Origin: Microbacterium sp. RU1D
Lineage (GTDB): Bacteria > Actinomycetota > Actinomycetes > Actinomycetales > Microbacteriaceae
Length of the DNA stretch: 64,000 nucleotides
Direction of reading: 5' to 3'
Assembly: GCF_900156435.1 (NCBI RefSeq)
Contig: NZ_FTPQ01000002.1
Span: 62,001 to 126,000 of the forward strand
Within the stretch, counting starts at the first letter, position 1, and every line of letters starts with the position of its first letter. Both the position numbers and the translations under genes were made by a program. This document shows positions 41,736-50,280 of this stretch, in pieces. The notes below the pieces were generated by a model. It did not search any database and was not told the origin of the DNA. It saw only the letters and a program-made list of their open reading frames with translations.

Positions 41736-42434
41736 ATGACTTCTTCCGCCCTCGCTGCGGTCCTCTGGGACATGGACGGCACCCTGGTCGACACCGAGCC
41801 CTACTGGATGGCCGCCGAGGTGCCGCTCGTCGAGCGGTTCGGGGGCACCTGGTCGCACGAACAGGCCCTCGGGATGGTGGGTCTCGCCCTCGAGGACTCC
41901 GCGCGCCTGCTGCAGAACGCCGGCGTGCCCTGGGGCGTCGACGAGATCATCGCGCACCTGACCGACGAGGTGCTGCGCCAGCTCGCGAGCACGGGCGTGC
42001 CCTTCCGCCCGGGGGCCCGCGAGCTGCTCGCCGACCTCAAGGCGCACGGGATCAAGACCGGTCTCGTGACGATGTCGATGCGGCGCATGGCGCTCTCGAT
42101 CGCCGATCTCATCGACCTCCCCGCCTTCGACGTCGTGGTCGCCGGCGACGACGTCGAGCGCCCCAAGCCGCATCCCGACCCGTACCTGCAGGCCGCGGAG
42201 GCACTCGGCGTCGACATCCGCGACACCGTCGCGATCGAGGACAGCCCGAACGGCCTGCGCTCCGCGATCGCCAGCGGGGCGGTCTCGCTGGGCGTGCCGC
42301 TGATGGTGCCGCTCGACGGCGTCGGAGCGCACACCCTCTGGCCGAGCCTCGAGGGTCGAACCGCCGCCGATCTCCGCGCCCTCCACGGTGCGCACGCCCC
42401 GACCCGCCTCCCTGAAACGCGAGTGAACCCATGA
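41736..42434 (+). CDS. HAD family hydrolase (beta-phosphoglucomutase-like)
   Basis: A 232-residue HAD phosphatase with motif I WDMDGTLVDTE (the nucleophile Asp is the first of the DxD pair), a helical cap domain, motif II VTMS, motif III Lys in RPKPHPDPYL, and motif IV AIEDSPNG. It dephosphorylates a small phosphometabolite, probably a sugar phosphate. It overlaps trmI by ATGA, so the two are translationally coupled. Confidence 0.9.
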   Translation: MTSSALAAVLWDMDGTLVDTEPYWMAAEVPLVERFGGTWSHEQALGMVGLALEDSARLLQNAGVPWGVDEIIAHLTDEVLRQLASTGVPFRPGARELLADLKAHGIKTGLVTMSMRRMALSIADLIDLPAFDVVVAGDDVERPKPHPDPYLQAAEALGVDIRDTVAIEDSPNGLRSAIASGAVSLGVPLMVPLDGVGAHTLWPSLEGRTAADLRALHGAHAPTRLPETRVNP

Positions 42435-43462
42435 GCGAGACCCCCCATCTGAGCGGACCCTTCCGCATCGGCGATCGCGTGCAGCTGACGGGCCCCAAGG
42501 GTCGCATGCACACGATCACCCTGCGCGAGGCGGGCGAGCTGCACACCCACAACGGCGTGCTGAAGCACGCGCTCCTCGTCGGGCAGCCCGACGGCAGCGT
42601 CGTCACGAACAGCTCCGGACACGAGTACCTCGCCGTCCGCCCGCTGCTGCGGGACTTCGTCATGTCGATGCCGCGCGGAGCCGCGATCGTCTACCCCAAG
42701 GACGCCGCGCAGATCCTCGCCCAGGCCGACGTCTTCCCCGGCGCCACCGTCGTGGAGGCCGGCGTCGGCTCCGGTGCCCTGTCGCTGTGGCTGCTGCGCG
42801 CGATCGGTCCCGCCGGTCGACTGCTGTCGTTCGAGCGCCGCGAGGAGTTCGCCGACGTGGCCCGCGCCAACGTCGAGACCTTCCACGGCGAGCACCCCGC
42901 GACCTGGGAGGTCGTGGTCGGCGACCTCGTCGAGAGCCTCCCGGACGCTGTGGCTCCGGCATCCGTCGACCGCGTGGTGCTCGACATGCTCGCGCCGTGG
43001 GAGTGCATCGACGCCGTCGCCGACGCGCTCACCCCCGGCGGCGTGGTGCTCTGCTACATCGCCACCGCCACCCAGCTCAGCCGCGTGGCCGAGTACATCC
43101 GAGCGACCGGCCTGTTCACCGAACCGGATGCCAGCGAGACGATGGTCCGCGGCTGGCACGTCGAAGGTCTCGCCGTTCGCCCCGACCACCGCATGGTCGC
43201 CCACACCGGCTTCCTCATCACGGCCCGCCGCCTGGCACCGGGTGCGATCCCGCCCGAGGTCAAGCGCCGCGCGTCGAAGTCGAGCTACGGCGACGAGGAC
43301 GTGGAGCTGTGGACGCCGGGCGCGGTGGGCGATCGCGAGATCACCGACAAGAACCTGCGCAAACGCGTGCGCGAGGCGCAGAAGTCCGCCGAGGGCGTGC
43401 GGCAGTCGGTCGCGGGTGCGACCGCACGCCCGGCGGACGAGGGGAGCGCGGCGGCCGAGTAG
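42431..43462 (+). CDS. trmI: tRNA (adenine-N1)-methyltransferase TrmI
   Basis: A 343-residue S-adenosylmethionine enzyme that methylates A58 in the T-loop of tRNAs. An N-terminal small beta domain precedes the Rossmann methyltransferase with VVEAGVGSGALSLWLL (SAM site), SFERREEFADVARAN, and VVLDMLAPWECID. A basic C-terminal part ends in an Ala-rich tail. It lies in the conserved actinobacterial block leading to pafBC and tat genes. Confidence 0.93.
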   Translation: MSETPHLSGPFRIGDRVQLTGPKGRMHTITLREAGELHTHNGVLKHALLVGQPDGSVVTNSSGHEYLAVRPLLRDFVMSMPRGAAIVYPKDAAQILAQADVFPGATVVEAGVGSGALSLWLLRAIGPAGRLLSFERREEFADVARANVETFHGEHPATWEVVVGDLVESLPDAVAPASVDRVVLDMLAPWECIDAVADALTPGGVVLCYIATATQLSRVAEYIRATGLFTEPDASETMVRGWHVEGLAVRPDHRMVAHTGFLITARRLAPGAIPPEVKRRASKSSYGDEDVELWTPGAVGDREITDKNLRKRVREAQKSAEGVRQSVAGATARPADEGSAAAE

Positions 43463-43473
43463 CGCGCCCATCC

Positions 43474-43489
43474 GGGGGACGACTCCCCC
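43474..43489 (+). terminator. Short hairpin after trmI
   Basis: GGGGGA and TCCCCC with loop CGAC, 11 bp after the stop; weak without a T-run. Confidence 0.35.
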
Positions 43490-43606
43490 TCGAGGGCGAT
43501 GGCGTCGGCGTCAGGCGCGTGAGAGCCCCGACCGCCACCGGGCCGAGCTCTTCACCGTCCGACTGACCCCGCGGGTGGGGCGGCGGGTGAGAGTCGCGAG
43601 AGCACC

Positions 43607-43612
43607 TAAACT
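43607..43612 (+). promoter_or_regulatory. Leaderless -10 box of the FKBP gene
   Basis: TAAACT, exactly 6 nt before GTG 43619. Confidence 0.5.
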
Positions 43613-43618
43613 GTTCCG

Positions 43619-44566
43619 GTGCGTAGACTCCCCGCTCTCGTGGCCGTGACCGCTCTGGCCGGATTCGGCCTCGTCGGGTGCTCGGCATCCGCCGCTTCGT
43701 CGTGCCCGACCCCCACCGACGACGCCATCGCGTCTGTCGTGGAGGCGACCGGCGACCTGGGCTCGGCGCCCACCGTCACGGTGCGCTCGCCCTTCGTTCC
43801 GCAGGAGGCCGGCACCGACACCCTCATCGCGGGCGACGGGCAGCGCATCACGAGCGACAAGCAACTGGCGCTCGTCGACGTCACCGTGCTCGACGCGGCC
43901 ACGGGCGAGCAGCTCGTGGCCACGAAATACGACTCCGACCTCGCCACCGCGACGCCGCTCCCGCGCCTCACCCAGGCCGTGCCCTCGATCGCCCCGCTGC
44001 TGGACTGCGTCGCCGAGGGATCCCGCGTGGCCGTGGCCATTCCCGGTTCCGACCTCGGCGCCCAGGGCGCGCAGGCTCTCGGAGTCACCGAGGGCGACGG
44101 CGCGATCTTCGTCTTCGACGTGCGCAAGGTGTTCCTGCCCGCCGCCGACGGCGCCGACCAGTACAACGCGGACTCGGGCATGCCCTCGGTCGTCCGCGCG
44201 CCCGACGGTCAGCCCGGTATCGTCATCCCCGCCGGCGACGCCCCCACCGAGGTGCGTTCGCAGGTCATCAAGAAGGGCGACGGCGACGTGGTGACCGCCG
44301 ACTCCTCGGTCGTCATCCACGTCCAGGGCGTCGCCTGGGGGGCGAAGACGACCTTCGCCTCCACGTGGAAGAACGGCGCCCCCGGCCAGGCCACGGTGTC
44401 GGCACTGCCCCCGGCGCTCGCGTCGGCCCTCGAGGGCCAGCCGGTCGGCTCGCAGGTGCTCGTCGTCGTTCCCGCGGATCAGACCCAGCAGGACCAGCAG
44501 GCGCTCGATGCCCCGGCGGACACCGCACTCGTCTACGTCGTCGACATCCTCGGCACGGTCGGCTGA
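43619..44566 (+). CDS. FKBP-type peptidyl-prolyl isomerase lipoprotein
   Basis: A 315-residue exported lipoprotein. A short signal peptide ends in the lipobox LVGC (Cys21). Two FKBP-like regions follow: a degenerate first half, and a more complete C-terminal domain with VHVQGVAWG, an FASTWKNGAP segment and GSQVLVVVPAD. It assists folding of secreted proteins at the membrane surface. The GTG start is supported by the adjacent -10 box. Similar FKBP genes precede pafB in other Micrococcales (recalled). Confidence 0.88.
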   Translation: MRRLPALVAVTALAGFGLVGCSASAASSCPTPTDDAIASVVEATGDLGSAPTVTVRSPFVPQEAGTDTLIAGDGQRITSDKQLALVDVTVLDAATGEQLVATKYDSDLATATPLPRLTQAVPSIAPLLDCVAEGSRVAVAIPGSDLGAQGAQALGVTEGDGAIFVFDVRKVFLPAADGADQYNADSGMPSVVRAPDGQPGIVIPAGDAPTEVRSQVIKKGDGDVVTADSSVVIHVQGVAWGAKTTFASTWKNGAPGQATVSALPPALASALEGQPVGSQVLVVVPADQTQQDQQALDAPADTALVYVVDILGTVG

Positions 44567-44647
44567 ACCCGCTCCCTCCGCGCCGTTTCCGGACCGGCTC
44601 ACCGGCGCACGGGGGCCGGTCTCGGCGGTTCGGGGCCGGCCCCGGCC

Positions 44648-44653
44648 TAGGAT
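44648..44653 (+). promoter_or_regulatory. Leaderless -10 box of the pafBC operon
   Basis: TAGGAT, exactly 6 nt before GTG 44660. Confidence 0.5.
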
Positions 44654-44659
44654 GGGCGG

Positions 44660-45661
44660 GTGGCCGCCGCTTCTCGAAACGCTCCCGAGGAGCGTCTGGT
44701 GAACCTCGTCGTCGCGCTCATGGCGACCGAGCAGGGGCTGACGAAGGACACGATCCTCTCCACGGTGGCCGGCTACCGCGAGCAGCTCGAGGCCGGAGCC
44801 TCGAAGGACGCGCTCGAGAAGATGTTCGAGCGCGACAAGGAGAATCTGCGCGGCCTGGGGGTCCCGATCGAGACGATCGGCAATCGCACCGACCCCGACG
44901 ACCTGCGCGAGGCGCGCTACCGGGTGCCCACGGCGGAATACGCCCTCCCCGAGGACATCTCGTTCAGCCCCGCCGAGGTCGCGCTGCTGAACATCGCCGG
45001 TGGCGTGTGGGGGAGCGAGTCGCTCTCGGTCGACGCGCGCAGCGGTCTGCGCAAGATCCGCGCCCTCGGCATCGTCGTCGATGAGCCGATCATCGGGTAC
45101 GCCCCGCGCATCCGCGTTCGGGATGCGTCGTTCCCGACCCTGCAGCGGGCGATCGAGCAGAACCGCGTCGTGACCTTCACCTATCTGCGCCCGGGTGAGG
45201 CCCAGCCGCGCGAGCGGCGCATCCGCCCCCTCGCCCTCGTGGAGTACGAGGCGCGCTGGCACGTCTACGGGTTCGACCTCAACATGGACGCCGACCGCAC
45301 GTTCCTGCTGTCGCGGATCATCGGTGACGTGACCGTGCGCCGCGAGAGATTCGCCCCCGAGTTGCTCGTGGGTGCGGGCGAGCGCGCGGTGGCGGGACTC
45401 CGCGCCGTCGCCGACCGCCAGCGCGCCCTGCTCGAGGTGCACCCCGGGACCGAGGCGTCGCTGCGTCTCGCTCGTCGCGCCCAGGAAGCGCCGCAGGACA
45501 TTCCGCAGGGGATCGTCGTGCCCTACGTCGACCTGCACGTCTTCGCCGACGAACTGGCCTCGTACGGTCCCGAGGTGCGCGTGGTCGAGCCCGCCGATCT
45601 GCGGGCCGAGGTCATCCGCCGGCTCGAGGCGACCGTCGTGCTGCACGGGGGTGCCGCGTGA
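44660..45661 (+). CDS. pafB: WYL-domain transcriptional activator PafB
   Basis: A 333-residue protein with an N-terminal winged helix (RLVNLVVALMATEQGLTKDTI) and a central WYL domain (VVTFTYLRPGEAQPRERRIRP, ARWHVYGFDL) plus a WCX-like C-terminus. With PafC it forms the PafBC activator of the RecA-independent DNA damage response known from mycobacteria. It overlaps pafC by GTGA. Unlike in mycobacteria, no pafA ligase gene precedes it. Confidence 0.92.
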   Translation: MAAASRNAPEERLVNLVVALMATEQGLTKDTILSTVAGYREQLEAGASKDALEKMFERDKENLRGLGVPIETIGNRTDPDDLREARYRVPTAEYALPEDISFSPAEVALLNIAGGVWGSESLSVDARSGLRKIRALGIVVDEPIIGYAPRIRVRDASFPTLQRAIEQNRVVTFTYLRPGEAQPRERRIRPLALVEYEARWHVYGFDLNMDADRTFLLSRIIGDVTVRRERFAPELLVGAGERAVAGLRAVADRQRALLEVHPGTEASLRLARRAQEAPQDIPQGIVVPYVDLHVFADELASYGPEVRVVEPADLRAEVIRRLEATVVLHGGAA

Positions 45662-46632
45662 ATCCCGAGCGTCCCGTCGCCGCCCTCGACCGGGCGGCCC
45701 TGCTGCTGCAACTCGTGCCCTATTTGCTCGGCAAGGGCGAGGTGTCCGTGGCCGAGGCCGCGGCAGACTTCGACGTGACCGTCGACGAGATGCGCGCGAT
45801 GGTCGAGCGACTCACCGTGATCGGCCTGCCCGGCGAGAGCGGCTACTGGCAGTTGCCGCACGACCTGTTCGACATCGACTGGGACCTGCTCGACCGCGAC
45901 GACGTCATCGCGATCACGAACACCGTGGGCCTCGAGCGATCGCCGCGACTGACGGCGCGCGAAGCGGCGGCTCTCCTCGCCGGGCTCCAGCTCGCGCGGA
46001 GCCTGCCGGGCTTCGGCGACAGCGACCTCGTCACCGCGTTGCTCGCCAAGCTCGCCCGAGGGGCGGCCACCGCCCCGCCGCCGGTGATCGTGGCGTCCGG
46101 CCCCGTCGACGGCGTGCGCGACGTGGTCGATCGCGCGCTGCGTGCACGCGTGGCCGTGACCTTCACCTACCGAGCGCCGGGGGCCGCGCCGACCACGCGC
46201 ACCGTGGACCCGATCAAGGTGCACATCGCGAACGGTCAGTGGTATCTGCAGGGCTGGGACCATCTGCGGCAGGCCGTGCGCACCTTTCATCTCGACCGCG
46301 TGAGCGATCCGTCCCTCACCGACCTCGCGGCCGTCCACGGGGCCGATCCCGTGCCGGAGCTGTTCGCCCCCGGAGACGACGAGGTCGTCGCGCGTTTCCG
46401 CTTCCCGAAAGCGGTCGCGCCGCTCCTCGCCGACTACCTGGACCGCGCCGAGATCGAGGATGCCGACGAGGACACGGCCGTGGCATCCCTCCGCCTCGCC
46501 GATGAGCAGAGCCTGAAGCGGCTCGCCGCCCGTCGCGGGGGAGAGGTCGAACTGCTCGAGCCCCTCGGCGCCCGCCGAGCGGCCGCCGCATGGGCGGCCG
46601 CGGGTCTGGCGCAGTACACCGACGAAGGCTGA
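45658..46632 (+). CDS. pafC: WYL-domain transcriptional activator PafC
   Basis: A 324-residue partner of PafB with the same order of domains: winged helix (LVPYLLGKGEVSVAEAAADF), WYL domain (VAVTFTYRAPGAAP, NGQWYLQGWDHLRQAVRTFHLDRV) and C-terminal WCX region. It is expected to act with PafB on RNA polymerase at damage-response promoters, with WYL domains as ligand sensors. GTG overlaps the PafB stop, consistent with fixed stoichiometry. Confidence 0.92.
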   Translation: MNPERPVAALDRAALLLQLVPYLLGKGEVSVAEAAADFDVTVDEMRAMVERLTVIGLPGESGYWQLPHDLFDIDWDLLDRDDVIAITNTVGLERSPRLTAREAAALLAGLQLARSLPGFGDSDLVTALLAKLARGAATAPPPVIVASGPVDGVRDVVDRALRARVAVTFTYRAPGAAPTTRTVDPIKVHIANGQWYLQGWDHLRQAVRTFHLDRVSDPSLTDLAAVHGADPVPELFAPGDDEVVARFRFPKAVAPLLADYLDRAEIEDADEDTAVASLRLADEQSLKRLAARRGGEVELLEPLGARRAAAAWAAAGLAQYTDEG

Positions 46633-46676
46633 CCGCCGGCACCCGGCGCGCCGGGCCCACGGTCAGGTGTGCGGGT

Positions 46677-46682
46677 TAGACT
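46677..46682 (+). promoter_or_regulatory. Predicted -10 box of tatA
   Basis: TAGACT, 32 nt before ATG 46715; AGGAG lies at 46705-46709 in the leader. Confidence 0.45.
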
Positions 46683-46714
46683 GAGGTTCCGCCCGAACGA
46701 GACGAGGAGTCCTC

Positions 46715-46975
46715 ATGTTCCAGGGATTGACCGGATGGCACCTGCTAGTCGTTCTGGCTGTCATCCTGCTGCTGTTCGGTGCCGCCAAGCTCCCCGCGCT
46801 CGCGAAGAGCATGGGCCAGTCCGCTCGCGTGTTCAAGAGCGAGATGAAGGAGATGAAGCGCGACGATGAGGTCGCCGCGCAGTCCTCCGACGTGCCGCGC
46901 GCCACCGACCCGGCCACCGGCACTTCGACGACCGCAGCGCCCGACGCCCGCAGGTCGACCGACCCCACCGTCTGA
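46715..46975 (+). CDS. tatA: Twin-arginine translocase subunit TatA
   Basis: An 86-residue single-span protein. The N-terminal helix (GWHLLVVLAVILLLFGAAKLP) has the hinge and an amphipathic helix follows (ALAKSMGQSARVFKSEMKEMK), then an acidic/Thr-rich tail. It oligomerises to form the protein-conducting part of the Tat system with TatC, encoded 3 bp downstream. No tatB lies here. Confidence 0.95.
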   Translation: MFQGLTGWHLLVVLAVILLLFGAAKLPALAKSMGQSARVFKSEMKEMKRDDEVAAQSSDVPRATDPATGTSTTAAPDARRSTDPTV

Positions 46976-46978
46976 CCG

Positions 46979-47800
46979 GTGGCCACGGCAGGGCCGCCGC
47001 GGATCGACCTGCCCGAGGGGCCGCGGCGCGACAAGCGCATGTCCATCGGGGCGCATCTCGTCGAGTTGCGCAAACGCCTCATGATCGCGGCCGCGGCGCT
47101 CGTGGTCGGCATGGTGGTGGCCTTCATCATCACCGACCCGATCATTCACCTGATCACAGAACCCATCCGCGTGATCGCCGAGCGGCGCGGTGACGACTTC
47201 TCGGCGCTCAACTTCACCTCGGTGACCTCGGCGTTCGACTTGCGAATGCGCATCGCGTTCTCGATCGGCATCTTCCTGTCGGCGCCCATCTGGCTGTGGC
47301 AGCTGTGGGCGTTCATCATGCCCGGTCTCACGCGCAAGGAGATCCGCTACACCGTCGGGTTCGTGGCATCCGCCGTGCCGCTGTTCTTCGTGGGCTGCTG
47401 GGTGGGCCTGCTGATCGTGCCGCACGTGATCGAGCTCATGTGGGGCTTCACCCCCGAGGGCGGCGTCAACTTCTACAACGCGGTCGACTACTACGACTTC
47501 GTGTTCAAGCTGCTCATCGTCGTGGGCGTCTCGTTCGTGCTGCCGGTCTTCCTCGTGGCTCTGAACGTCGCCGGCGTCATGAGCGGCATGGCGATCCTCA
47601 AGGGGTGGCGCGTCGCGATCCTCATCGCGACCGTGTTCGCCGCTCTGGCCACCCCCGCGGCCGATGTCGTGAGCATGCTGATGCTCGCCGGCATCCTGGT
47701 CGTGCTCTTCTTCGCGGCCGCGGGCGTTTCGCTGCTGTTCGACCGTCGACGGGCGCGTTCCGCAGCGGCGACCGGGATGCCGTCGGGGCCCATCGCGTGA
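46979..47800 (+). CDS. tatC: Twin-arginine translocase subunit TatC
   Basis: A 273-residue six-helix membrane protein that binds twin-arginine signal peptides. The conserved N-terminal motif MSIGAHLVELRKRL, first-loop FTSVTSAFDLRMRIAFSIG and WQLWAFIMPGLTRKEIR are present. The start is GTG 46979, 3 bp after tatA; a later ATG at 47039 would remove 20 charged residues. Its stop overlaps the helY start. Confidence 0.95.
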   Translation: MATAGPPRIDLPEGPRRDKRMSIGAHLVELRKRLMIAAAALVVGMVVAFIITDPIIHLITEPIRVIAERRGDDFSALNFTSVTSAFDLRMRIAFSIGIFLSAPIWLWQLWAFIMPGLTRKEIRYTVGFVASAVPLFFVGCWVGLLIVPHVIELMWGFTPEGGVNFYNAVDYYDFVFKLLIVVGVSFVLPVFLVALNVAGVMSGMAILKGWRVAILIATVFAALATPAADVVSMLMLAGILVVLFFAAAGVSLLFDRRRARSAAATGMPSGPIA

Positions 47801-50280
47801 GTTCGCCCAGTCCCGCGGAGCGTTTCGCCCGCGCGAGCGCCCGTTCGTCGCACCCGCACACGGCCGACTTCGCCGAGATGCAGCGTTTTGAGCTCGACGA
47901 CTTCCAGATCGCCGGATGCCACGCCCTGGAGGACGGGCGGAGCGTGCTGGTGGCCGCCCCCACGGGAGCCGGCAAGACCATCGTCGGCGAGTTCGCGATC
48001 CACCTCGCGATGCTCGAACCCGGCGACAAGGCGTTCTACACCACGCCCATCAAGGCGCTGTCGAATCAGAAGTTCCACGAGCTGCAAGAGGTCTACGGCG
48101 ACGACGAGGTCGGTCTGCTCACCGGCGACACCAACATCAACGCTTCGGCGCGCATCGTCGTGATGACCACCGAGGTGCTGCGCAACATGCTGTACGCCGA
48201 CTCGCCGGCGCTGCGGGGCCTGCGGTTCGTCGTGATGGACGAGGTGCACTACCTCGCCGATCGCTTCCGCGGCGCAGTGTGGGAAGAGGTCATCATCCAC
48301 CTCCCGCCGTCGGTCAAGCTCGTGTCGCTGTCGGCGACCGTGTCGAACGCCGAGGAGTTCGGCGACTGGCTCGACACCGTCCGCGGTGACACCGAGGTGA
48401 TCGTGTCGGAGACCCGGCCGGTGCCCCTCGAACAGCACGTGCTCGTGCGCGGAGACCTTCTGCCGCTGTTCGACGATCGTGCGGGGGTGGCCACGGCGCA
48501 GGTCAACCAGGAGCTTCTGCGCATCCGCGGCGGCAACGCCGGCGGGTACGAGAACAACCGACGCGCGCAGGAGTACCGATCGGCGCGGCACGCCGGAGGA
48601 CCGCGCCACGCGCATCAGCGCCGGGGCGGGCACAAGCCCGTCCGCGCCCAGCAGGGTCCGCGCATCGAGCGCATCGACCGGCCGGAGGTCGTCGAGCTGC
48701 TGCAGCGCAATCACCTGCTGCCCGCGATCTTCTTCATCTTCAGTCGCGCCGGATGCGATGCGGCGGTGCAGCAGCTGCGTCGGGCCAACGTGCGCCTGAC
48801 CTCGGCCGAGGAACGCGTCGAGATCCGCCAGATCGTCGACGAGCTCACCTTCACCCTGAAGGACGAAGACCTCGCCGTGCTGCACTTCTGGGAGTGGCGC
48901 GACAACCTCGAGCGCGGCATGGCGGCCCACCACGCGGGACTGCTGCCGGCGTTCAAAGAGGTCGTCGAGGAGCTGTTCCGCCGCAAGCTCGTCAAGGTCG
49001 TCTTCGCCACCGAGACGCTCGCGCTGGGTATCAACATGCCCGCCCGCACCGTGGTTCTGGAGAAGCTCGAGAAGTTCAACGGCGAGGCGCGCGTCGCCAT
49101 CACCTCGGGGGAGTACACGCAGCTGACCGGCCGCGCCGGCCGCCGCGGCATCGACGTCGAGGGCCACGCGGTCGTGCAGTTCACCGAGGCCCTCGACCCG
49201 CAGTCGGTCGCGGCCCTGGCCTCACGCCGCACGTACCCGCTCAATTCGAGCTTCCGCCCGACCTACAACATGGCCGTGAACCTCATCGACCAGTTCGGTC
49301 GCGCCCGTGCGCGCGAGATCCTCGAGTCCTCGTTCGCGCAGTTCCAGGCCGATCGCTCGGTGGTGGGTCTGGCTCGTCAGGTGAAGGATGCCGAGGAGTC
49401 GCTCGGCGGCTACGAGACGGCGATGACGTGCGACCGCGGCGATTTCCGCGAGTACTCCACGATCCGCCGCGAGCTCAGCGACCTCGAGAAGATCAACCGT
49501 CGCGACGCCACCGCCCCCCGCCGTCTGCGCGACGAGCGGCAGCAGCAGATCCAGTCGCTGCGCAAGCGGATGCAGCGGCATCCCTGCCACTCGTGCCCCG
49601 ACCGCGAGGCGCACGCGCGCTGGGCGGAGCGGTACTGGAAGCTCAAGCGCTCCACCGACAAGACGCGCCAGCAGATCGATCAGCGCACCGGCACCGTCGC
49701 GCGCGTCTTCGACCGCGTCGTCGAGGTGCTGGCCGCGCTGGAGTACGTGGCGATCGAGGATGACGGGGCGACCGTGCTCACGCGCGCGGGCCGCACGATG
49801 CGTCGCATCTACGGCGAACGCGATCTTCTCGTGGCCGAGTCGCTGCGCCAGCGCCTGTGGGAGGGCCTCGACGCCCCTTCGCTCGCGGCCTTGGCGTGCT
49901 GCCTCGTATACGAGCCGCGGCGCGACGAAGCCGGCCCGGGGGAGCGTGGCCTGCCCCGCGGCGCCTTCCGCGGAGCCCTGGACGCCACGCAGACGCTGTG
50001 GCAGGAGCTCGACGACCTCGAGCGCGACCACCGCCTGCCGGGCTCGGAGAGTCCCGCGTCGGGACTGGCGCCGGCGATGCACGCCTGGGCGCGAGGCCTG
50101 CCGCTGGACAGCGTGCTGACCCTGGCCGATATGGCTGCGGGCGACTTCGTGCGCTGGGCGAAGCAGACGATCGACCTGCTCGACCAGATTTCGCTCGTCG
50201 CCGAACCGCCGCTCGCCAAGACCGCCCGATCGGCATTGGATTCCGTGCGCCGGGGCATCGTGGCGTACACGTCGGCATGA
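47797..50280 (+). CDS. helY: HelY-type superfamily 2 RNA helicase
   Basis: An 827-residue Ski2/Mtr4-like DExH helicase. Walker A is APTGAGKT (about 54-61), motif II DEVH (about 148), motif III SATVSNAEEFG, and motif VI QLTGRAGRRGID. A basic insertion rich in His and Arg lies at about 255-295 (RSARHAGGPRHAHQRRGG), then a long C-terminal region with a CHSCP element and helical bundle. The neighbour order tatA-tatC-helY is the mycobacterial one. It probably acts in RNA turnover. GTG overlaps the tatC stop. Confidence 0.92.
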   Translation: MSSPSPAERFARASARSSHPHTADFAEMQRFELDDFQIAGCHALEDGRSVLVAAPTGAGKTIVGEFAIHLAMLEPGDKAFYTTPIKALSNQKFHELQEVYGDDEVGLLTGDTNINASARIVVMTTEVLRNMLYADSPALRGLRFVVMDEVHYLADRFRGAVWEEVIIHLPPSVKLVSLSATVSNAEEFGDWLDTVRGDTEVIVSETRPVPLEQHVLVRGDLLPLFDDRAGVATAQVNQELLRIRGGNAGGYENNRRAQEYRSARHAGGPRHAHQRRGGHKPVRAQQGPRIERIDRPEVVELLQRNHLLPAIFFIFSRAGCDAAVQQLRRANVRLTSAEERVEIRQIVDELTFTLKDEDLAVLHFWEWRDNLERGMAAHHAGLLPAFKEVVEELFRRKLVKVVFATETLALGINMPARTVVLEKLEKFNGEARVAITSGEYTQLTGRAGRRGIDVEGHAVVQFTEALDPQSVAALASRRTYPLNSSFRPTYNMAVNLIDQFGRARAREILESSFAQFQADRSVVGLARQVKDAEESLGGYETAMTCDRGDFREYSTIRRELSDLEKINRRDATAPRRLRDERQQQIQSLRKRMQRHPCHSCPDREAHARWAERYWKLKRSTDKTRQQIDQRTGTVARVFDRVVEVLAALEYVAIEDDGATVLTRAGRTMRRIYGERDLLVAESLRQRLWEGLDAPSLAALACCLVYEPRRDEAGPGERGLPRGAFRGALDATQTLWQELDDLERDHRLPGSESPASGLAPAMHAWARGLPLDSVLTLADMAAGDFVRWAKQTIDLLDQISLVAEPPLAKTARSALDSVRRGIVAYTSA

